Part shown: positions 58,973 through 64,000 of the stretch, in pieces | How the letters are laid out: each line of letters starts with the position of its first letter | How positions within the stretch are numbered: the first letter of the stretch is position 1 | Notes under the pieces: generated by a model | Database searches by the model: none | What the model saw: only the letters and a program-made list of their open reading frames with translations | What the model was told of the DNA's origin: nothing | Program-made: the position numbers and the translations under genes | Source: Paenibacillus peoriae KCTC 3763 | GTDB lineage: Bacteria > Bacillota > Bacilli > Paenibacillales > Paenibacillaceae | Assembly: GCF_000236805.1 (NCBI RefSeq) | Contig: NZ_AGFX01000030.1 | Location: forward strand, 212,722 to 276,721 | Direction of reading: 5' to 3' | DNA: 64,000 bases

Positions 58973-59935
58973 ATGACCGTTTTGAAAACAGCAAGGGTGC
59001 GTGTGCCTGCGAGTACCGCTAACCTAGGCCCCGGTTTTGATACATTGGGCATGGCGTTATCCTTATATGCATGGATTGAACTGAAAGAGGCCGAACAGAC
59101 GGCTTTCCATCTGTACGGAGACGAAATGACTGGTGTTCCCCAAGATAAAACAAATCTGATTTACAAGGTAGCACAAATGGTTTTTCGAGAAGCTGGCGTA
59201 GCTGTACCTGAGCTGGATATTTCGATGTACTCGGATATTCCGCTTACCCGTGGTTTGGGCAGCAGTGCCTCCGCCATTGTAGGCGCTCTAGTGGCTGCCA
59301 ATACGCTGATCGGCTCGCCTCTGTCGGCCTCCAAGTTGTTTGACATGGCAACTGCCATTGAAAAGCATCCAGACAATGTCGGAGCCTCCCTGTTTGGCGG
59401 AATTATTACTGCAGTGTGGGATGGCGAGCATGCCAAGCACATACGGATTGAGCCGGATGCCAATCTGGAGGCTATCGTAATCATTCCAGAGTTTCAATTG
59501 TCTACGTCTAAGGCCAGAGAGGTGCTTCCCGAACAAGTATCCTTGAAGGATGCCGTATACAATGTTAGTCATGCTTCGATGCTTGTGGCAGCCTTGGCAT
59601 CAGGCCGAACAGAGTTGATCGCTGAAGCGATGAGTGATCGGCTTCATCAGCCTTACCGTGCGAAGCTTGTACCGGGTATGACGGAAATCCTCGAGAATGC
59701 ACACCATCATGGTGCCCTAGGCGTGGCTCTCAGCGGGGCTGGACCGACACTCCTGGCGTTGACCGATCGTCGGGAAAATCGGAAAGTGGAGCTGGAACAG
59801 TATTTAACGGATACGATGAGTAAACAGGGTATCAATGCCTCCGTGTTAAAATTGCGTCCAGAGAGTGAAGGCGTTAAAGTATATAAGGAAGGGGATACAA
59901 TCCCTTTTATGGATATAATTAAAGGGGAGCTGTGA
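58973..59935 (+). CDS. thrB: Homoserine kinase
   Basis: ThrB phosphorylates homoserine for threonine synthesis. The 320-residue GHMP kinase has the ATP-binding loop PLTRGLGSSASAIVGA, the N-terminal PASTANLGPGFDTLG and the C-terminal ALSGAGPTLLAL motif. GCAGGAGG lies 8 bases before the ATG. It is followed by pheA after one base. Confidence 0.97.
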   Translation: MTVLKTARVRVPASTANLGPGFDTLGMALSLYAWIELKEAEQTAFHLYGDEMTGVPQDKTNLIYKVAQMVFREAGVAVPELDISMYSDIPLTRGLGSSASAIVGALVAANTLIGSPLSASKLFDMATAIEKHPDNVGASLFGGIITAVWDGEHAKHIRIEPDANLEAIVIIPEFQLSTSKAREVLPEQVSLKDAVYNVSHASMLVAALASGRTELIAEAMSDRLHQPYRAKLVPGMTEILENAHHHGALGVALSGAGPTLLALTDRRENRKVELEQYLTDTMSKQGINASVLKLRPESEGVKVYKEGDTIPFMDIIKGEL

Positions 59936-59936
59936 A

Positions 59937-60836
59937 ATGAAACGAATAGCACTTCTTCCAGAGGGGACCGTTTCTCATGAAGCAATTAAGTATTTGCTAG
60001 GAGATACGCCCTGTGAATTACTATTTTATAAGCACATAGCAGACGTGTTTCAGGCAGTAGACAAGGGAAAAGCAGACTACAGTGTCATTCCCATTGAGAA
60101 TACGATTGATGGCTCTGTAAGTTTACACATGGATTGGCTTGTACATGAAGTAGATATTCAGATGCAGGCAGAATGGGTATATCCTTCTATTCAAAATCTT
60201 ATTGGCCATCGCAGTGAATTTATCAATGACCAAAACGAGTTGGATTTGAGCAGAGTGGTCAAAATTATGTCTCATCCCGTAGCGCTTCCCCAGTGTAAAG
60301 AGTTCATACAGGCCTCTACTCCTCAGGCTGATTTGGAGAGTGCAGGAAGTACGGCGGAAGCTGTCGAAATTGTTAAGCACAATCCTGGCAAAGGCTGGAC
60401 CGCTCTTGGAACCAGGCTTGCCGCCTCCAAACACGGATTGGATATTTTGTCCAGTAATGTGACAGATCACGACAACAACTTTACCCGTTTTGTCCTGATT
60501 GGCCATCAACCTATCCATCTCCCGCGTATCCCTGAAGGTCAGCGAACCAGTATTCTGGTCACACTGCCGAAGGACTTTCCAGGAGCACTGCATCAGGTGT
60601 TATCCGCGTTTGCGTGGCGCAGGTTGAATCTGTCTCGCATCGAGTCGCGTCCAACCAAAAAGCAATTAGGGAATTATTATTTTTATATTGAAATTTTGGA
60701 ATCTCTGCATTCCGTCCTGCTCCCGGCAGCCTTTGCAGAGATTGAGGCTTTAGGGTGTCATGTGCGTATTCTTGGCTCTTATCCAAGCTACAAGTATGTT
60801 GAAGCAGCAATCGAACCTGTTGTAAAGGAACAATAA
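59937..60836 (+). CDS. pheA: Prephenate dehydratase
   Basis: PheA converts prephenate to phenylpyruvate in phenylalanine synthesis. The 299-residue protein has the catalytic segments VIPIENTIDGSV and DHDNNFTRFVLIG (Thr-Arg-Phe). The C-terminal ACT domain (about 200-280) has the Phe-binding ESRPTKKQLGNYYFYIE. Its ATG is next to the thrB stop, with AAGGGGAG as ribosome-binding site inside thrB. It is followed by ilvE. Confidence 0.96.
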   Translation: MKRIALLPEGTVSHEAIKYLLGDTPCELLFYKHIADVFQAVDKGKADYSVIPIENTIDGSVSLHMDWLVHEVDIQMQAEWVYPSIQNLIGHRSEFINDQNELDLSRVVKIMSHPVALPQCKEFIQASTPQADLESAGSTAEAVEIVKHNPGKGWTALGTRLAASKHGLDILSSNVTDHDNNFTRFVLIGHQPIHLPRIPEGQRTSILVTLPKDFPGALHQVLSAFAWRRLNLSRIESRPTKKQLGNYYFYIEILESLHSVLLPAAFAEIEALGCHVRILGSYPSYKYVEAAIEPVVKEQ

Positions 60837-60853
60837 TCGGAGGTGTCATACTA

Positions 60854-61738
60854 ATGGCAGAACAATGGATTTATCTGGATGGACAGCATGTAACGAAGGA
60901 AAATGCAAAGGTTTCCGTGTACGATCACGGCTTTTTGTACGGAGACGGTATATTTGAAGGAATTCGTATTTATAACGGCAATATTTTCAAATGTAAAGAG
61001 CACTTGGATCGTCTGTATGACTCTGCGAAATCCATTCAGTTGACCATTCCGTTGTCTCAGGATGAAATGCTGGAAGCGATGGCTGAAACGATCCGCCTTA
61101 ACGAAATGCGCAACGGATATATCCGTCTGATTGTGTCTCGCGGCGTAGGGAATTTGGGCCTCGATCCTCTTCGGTGTGCGAAGGCAAGTGTCATCATTAT
61201 TGTGGAGCAGCTTGCTATTTACCCGGAGGAAGCGTATTTGACCGGTCTGAAGACAATCTCTGTCTCCCAGCGCCGCAACATCCCAGATGCCTTGAATCCG
61301 AAGATTAAATCGTTGAACTATCTCAACAATATTCTGGTGAAGATCCAATCGAACTATGCTGGTGTGGGTGAGGCTATTATGCTCAATTCCCAGGGTTATG
61401 TGACAGAGGGCTCCGCGGACAACATTTTCATTATCAAAAATAGAGTACTCTATACACCACCTTGCTATTTGGGGGCACTTGAGGGGATTACCCGTAATGC
61501 GATCATCGAATTGTGCGCCAAGCTTGGATATACGCTCAAAGAGCAGCCTTTTACATTGCATGATGTTTACGTGGCGGATGAGGTCTTTTTCACCGGAACT
61601 GCAGCGGAAGTGATTGCAGCTTATGAAGTGGATGGACGTACGATCGGTTCCGGCGTTGCTGGTCCAGTGACTTTGGAACTGCTGGCCGAGTTCCGGAAGA
61701 TCGTGGATCAGGATGGCTATAAAGTGTGGCAAAACTAA
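60854..61738 (+). CDS. ilvE: Branched-chain-amino-acid aminotransferase
   Basis: IlvE makes the last transamination in leucine, isoleucine and valine synthesis; in some bacteria it also acts on aromatic keto acids. The 294-residue fold-type-IV PLP enzyme has the N-terminal FLYGDGIFEGIRIYNG, the PLP Lys152 in PKIKSLNYLNN, and the cofactor segment VTEGSADNIFII. Placing it next to pheA may let it aminate phenylpyruvate too; this is inferred. Last gene of the operon, with a terminator after it. Confidence 0.95.
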   Translation: MAEQWIYLDGQHVTKENAKVSVYDHGFLYGDGIFEGIRIYNGNIFKCKEHLDRLYDSAKSIQLTIPLSQDEMLEAMAETIRLNEMRNGYIRLIVSRGVGNLGLDPLRCAKASVIIIVEQLAIYPEEAYLTGLKTISVSQRRNIPDALNPKIKSLNYLNNILVKIQSNYAGVGEAIMLNSQGYVTEGSADNIFIIKNRVLYTPPCYLGALEGITRNAIIELCAKLGYTLKEQPFTLHDVYVADEVFFTGTAAEVIAAYEVDGRTIGSGVAGPVTLELLAEFRKIVDQDGYKVWQN

Positions 61739-61748
61739 AATAACAGTG

Positions 61749-61799
61749 AATCCTTTTGACTGGATGCTCGTGAGAGTGTTTGGTTGAAAGGATTTTTTT
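61749..61799 (+). terminator. pheB-ilvE operon terminator
   Basis: AATCCTTT (61749-61756) pairs with AAAGGATT (61787-61794), followed by T-run. Confidence 0.8.
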
Positions 61800-61896
61800 G
61801 TTTGTATGGGGTCATTCGCCCGGGAGGTGCATAGGATGTAATAACAGAAGCCGGGCGTTTATCCCGCCCGAACGAAAGCTAGGAGGTTTGTGGCCT

Positions 61897-63516
61897 GTGA
61901 AAATACACATCGTCAAAAAAGGTGACACCCTGTACGTGCTGGCACAGAAGTATAATGTGGCACTGGAGAAAGTTATTGCTGCCAATCCCCAATTGGCTGA
62001 CCCTAACCAGTTGAGCATTGGCGAGAAAATCAAAATCCCGACAGATCCTGTTATGATGGAAACACAACCGTCAATGGTGTATCAGCACAAGGTTAAGCAA
62101 GGAGATACCTTGTGGAAGTTGTCCAAGGCTTGGAATGTACCGCTTAAGCTAATTATTGACGCCAATTCCCAGCTTAAGAATCCCAATGCTCTTTTGGTTG
62201 GAGAAACAGTTAATATTCCACACTACAAGAAAGAAGCTTCTGACCCTGACCCTGTGGAAAATAAAAAAAATACCGCAGTTAAACCAGAGACGATGCAGCC
62301 TAAACCTGAGTCCCCAACCAAGCAAGAGCTTACCCAGCCTAAGGAGGAGTCGAATCAGCCTAAACCGGAGAATATCCCTAGTCCTAATGAACAGCTGACC
62401 CAGCCGAAAGAAACAGAGAATCCTCCTAAGCTTCCCGAATTAAAACTGCCGGAAGTTCCCGTGGTACCGGTGAATCCTGCTCCGCCTCAAATACAACCCA
62501 TAGTTACCCAACCGGCTCCACCTCCACCTCAAATGAAACCTATAGTTACTCAACCGATTGCAACCAAGCCACAGCTTCCAGTAAATGTGGAGAAGAAGCA
62601 ACCCGTAACTGAAAAGTTTTGTGGTAGCACAAGCTCAAAGTCGATGATAAATTCTCCATGGCCAGTACAGCAGCCGACATTTGATTACAGCCCACAAATA
62701 AATTCAATGCCGAACTCGTGGTATCCGGGTATTGGGTCTCCTCAACCCTGGGGGAATGCTTCTGTAAATACCTCCTTTGCAGAAAATGCCTCTCCTTCTG
62801 TAGCTCCATTTCAGGGTTATCATCATGACTGTGAGCATCCATGGAGTTGGGGACCTGTGCAAACAGCACCTATAAATGCCAATCCAACACCTTATCCTGC
62901 CTATTCAGATTGCTGCATCCCTGGATATTATCCGAGTCATGAAGCGTCTGAAAATACATCCTATCCTGTCAATCCGGCATTTATCCATCAATGCTACCCA
63001 CAGCACCCTGAGAGTGTAGTTCAGGGGAGCCAGTGGGGCCATGAATGGGGAGGACCTCAATATGGTATGCCTGCAGGTGGATACGTGTCCGACTATAGCC
63101 AGTTACAAGGACAACAGTCAGCGAATTCTCCCTATCATCCATTCGCACATGCGAATGCACCTGTGTACCCACTAGAGGGATATACGACACCCTACATGTT
63201 TATGCCGGACTGTGGTCGCAGGGAAGGGAACACGGAGTCTGCAACATTCCAGGGAGTTCAGGACAATGCTAACAATCTGACTGTTTCCTCTCAAAATGAA
63301 GCTGGTTCTTCCACTAAACCAAAAGACGGTAACGCGCGTAAAGGTAAAACAAAGGTCGAATCTAGCAGTACAGCCAAAGAAGAAAAATCCCAAGCTAAGA
63401 TTTCGGGGAATAATAGTACTGCAACGAAGCAAAAGAAACGCAAGCTGACAACAGCAGCATCTCGTTCTTCATCCTATAGCACCAACGCACGTAAAAATCC
63501 ATGGATTAATGACTGA
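61897..63516 (+). CDS. safA: SafA-like spore coat assembly protein with two LysM domains
   Basis: SafA is a coat morphogenetic protein that anchors inner-coat proteins and binds the cortex and SpoVID. The 539-residue protein has two tandem LysM domains (about 2-48 and 63-108, HIVKKGDTLYVLAQKYN and HKVKQGDTLWKLSKAWN). A Pro/Gln/Lys-rich linker follows with QPK and TQP repeats (about 125-225), then a long Tyr/Pro/His/Gln-rich segment and a basic C-terminus. It starts with GTG, since AGGAGG at 61881-61886 is spaced 10 bases. Only the LysM part is strongly conserved; the name also relies on position after pheA. Confidence 0.82.
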   Translation: MKIHIVKKGDTLYVLAQKYNVALEKVIAANPQLADPNQLSIGEKIKIPTDPVMMETQPSMVYQHKVKQGDTLWKLSKAWNVPLKLIIDANSQLKNPNALLVGETVNIPHYKKEASDPDPVENKKNTAVKPETMQPKPESPTKQELTQPKEESNQPKPENIPSPNEQLTQPKETENPPKLPELKLPEVPVVPVNPAPPQIQPIVTQPAPPPPQMKPIVTQPIATKPQLPVNVEKKQPVTEKFCGSTSSKSMINSPWPVQQPTFDYSPQINSMPNSWYPGIGSPQPWGNASVNTSFAENASPSVAPFQGYHHDCEHPWSWGPVQTAPINANPTPYPAYSDCCIPGYYPSHEASENTSYPVNPAFIHQCYPQHPESVVQGSQWGHEWGGPQYGMPAGGYVSDYSQLQGQQSANSPYHPFAHANAPVYPLEGYTTPYMFMPDCGRREGNTESATFQGVQDNANNLTVSSQNEAGSSTKPKDGNARKGKTKVESSSTAKEEKSQAKISGNNSTATKQKKRKLTTAASRSSSYSTNARKNPWIND

Positions 63517-63597
63517 TAAAAAACCTGAATAAAAGAGATGGGAAACTGCATAGTAGAGATACAGTTCATTAATGACAAAACCTAAAAGAGTGATATT

Positions 63598-63640
63598 AAG
63601 AGACTATTATTCTGCTTATAGGAATGATGGTCTCTTTATT
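63598..63640 (+). terminator. safA terminator
   Basis: AAGAGAC (63598-63604) pairs with GTCTCTT (63630-63636), and the stem continues with ATTC/GAAT after two G-T pairs; T-rich tail. Confidence 0.75.
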
Positions 63641-63674
63641 TAAATACAGTTAATTGTTGATATGAAAAAAAGTG

Positions 63675-63704
63675 TTGCTAATTAGGATGTTTATGTGTTA
63701 TATT
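63675..63704 (+). promoter_or_regulatory. rRNA operon promoter P1
   Basis: TTGCTA (63675-63680) and TATATT (63699-63704) are 18 bases apart. It shares GAAAAAAAGTGTTGC with P2. Confidence 0.65.
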
Positions 63705-63782
63705 CTTATAGCTGTCTTTTACGAGATGGTAAGCAACACAAGGCAAAGAAGAATGCTTAAAAAATCTTCTTGAAAAAAAGTG

Positions 63783-63811
63783 TTGCAAAGATTTGAAAAA
63801 CATGATATATT
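63783..63811 (+). promoter_or_regulatory. rRNA operon promoter P2
   Basis: TTGCAA (63783-63788) and TATATT (63806-63811) are 17 bases apart, preceded by an A-tract resembling an UP element. Confidence 0.75.
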
Positions 63812-64000
63812 ATTTAAGTCGCCGCTGAGACGCGGTGGTGAAACGAAGCAAGAACAAAAGTAAGATATGATGTAGATTTGATCTTTGAAAACTGAACAAC
63901 GAGTGAGTACGGATTTTGCTTGCAAAATCCAGCGCTGAGATTTGGTACATGCCTTCAGGCTGTATGGAATCGAAGCAAACAATGAGATATTTTATCTCGT
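63812..64000 (+). promoter_or_regulatory. rRNA leader with BoxA-like antitermination site
   Basis: The leader holds TGATCTTTGAAAACT (63879-63893), the BoxA-like sequence typical of Bacillales rRNA leaders, and a perfect hairpin GGATTTTGC/GCAAAATCC (63911-63930). The 16S rRNA itself is not reached; it should start just beyond the window. Confidence 0.75.

Noticed and set aside
60851-61732. 293-codon minus-strand frame almost exactly opposite ilvE
   Set aside because: The similar length is striking but it is the codon-phase shadow of ilvE, with no ribosome-binding site or recognisable motif.
62280-62590. Tandem DNA repeat or CRISPR-like array
   Set aside because: The repetition is in the protein's Pro/Gln/Lys codons, irregular in spacing, and lies inside the safA reading frame.
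63941-64000. Start of 16S rRNA
   Set aside because: The leader and BoxA are present, but the conserved 16S 5' sequence is not reached within the window.

Overview
The window looks like chromosomal DNA of a spore-forming, low-to-mid GC Firmicute, most likely Paenibacillus of the P. polymyxa group. The evidence is the set of sporulation genes (spoVID, spoIIB, spoIVFA/FB, spo0B, safA), a T-box leader, strong AGGAGG ribosome-binding sites with GTG/TTG starts, and a GH1 beta-glucosidase that closely matches, from memory, the P. polymyxa BglB enzyme. No prophage, insertion sequence, CRISPR array or toxin locus was found. Most of the window is conserved core genome.

Layout. (1) 1-14.4 kb is the accessory and catabolic part, on both strands: the end of a malonate decarboxylase operon (mdcE, mdcG), an acyltransferase-3-like membrane protein, a GlcNAc-type PTS transporter (minus strand), the glpF-glpK glycerol uptake operon with a CRE and a leader terminator, a LacI-type regulator divergent from an ABC sugar transporter plus bglB operon, exoA, and tRNA-Arg(TCT). 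(2) 14.5-25.5 kb is a proteostasis block on the plus strand: ysoA-like, tig, clpP, clpX, ispG, lonB, lon, ysxC. (3) 25.7-27.0 kb holds one unrecognised gene and speD, which has a structured leader. (4) 27.2-37.4 kb is the heme/siroheme operon hemA-hemX-Met8-like-hemC-cobA/hemD-hemB-hemL, followed by an RluA-type pseudouridine synthase and spoVID. (5) 37.4-44.7 kb holds T-box-valS, folC, murC and spoIIB. (6) 44.7-52.4 kb is the cell-shape and division cluster: DUF4321, maf, radC, mreBCD, minCD, spoIVFA, spoIVFB. (7) 52.4-57.0 kb holds a short RNase E/G, the L21 leader, rplU-prp-rpmA, spo0B and obgE. (8) 57.1-61.7 kb is an amino-acid operon: pheB-hom-thrB-pheA-ilvE. (9) 61.8-64.0 kb holds a safA-like LysM coat protein and the promoter/leader region of an rRNA operon whose 16S gene lies just past the right edge.

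How the genes work together. Regions 4-8 follow the order of the B. subtilis hemA-to-pheA neighbourhood, with insertions (murC, ilvE, hom-thrB, the RNase). From 14.5 kb on, all genes point the same way as the rRNA operon, as expected for a leading-strand arm. Carbon uptake in region 1 is linked to catabolite control: a CRE on the glpFK -35 box and a conserved regulatory His in GlpK. tRNA charging controls valS, and a ribosomal-protein leader probably controls rplU-prp-rpmA.

The most interesting new candidate is the leader of speD (about 26501-26618). It can form a bulged P1 helix enclosing two hairpins, and the 3' strand of P1 can instead pair with the edge of the speD ribosome-binding site. 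That is the logic of a translational riboswitch. Other points worth a look are an apparent CUG start for mreC, a membrane-anchored Spo0B, an RNase E/G homologue without its zinc-link segment, and duplicated rRNA promoters sharing a 15-nt element. All pairings and promoters were found by eye and not computed.
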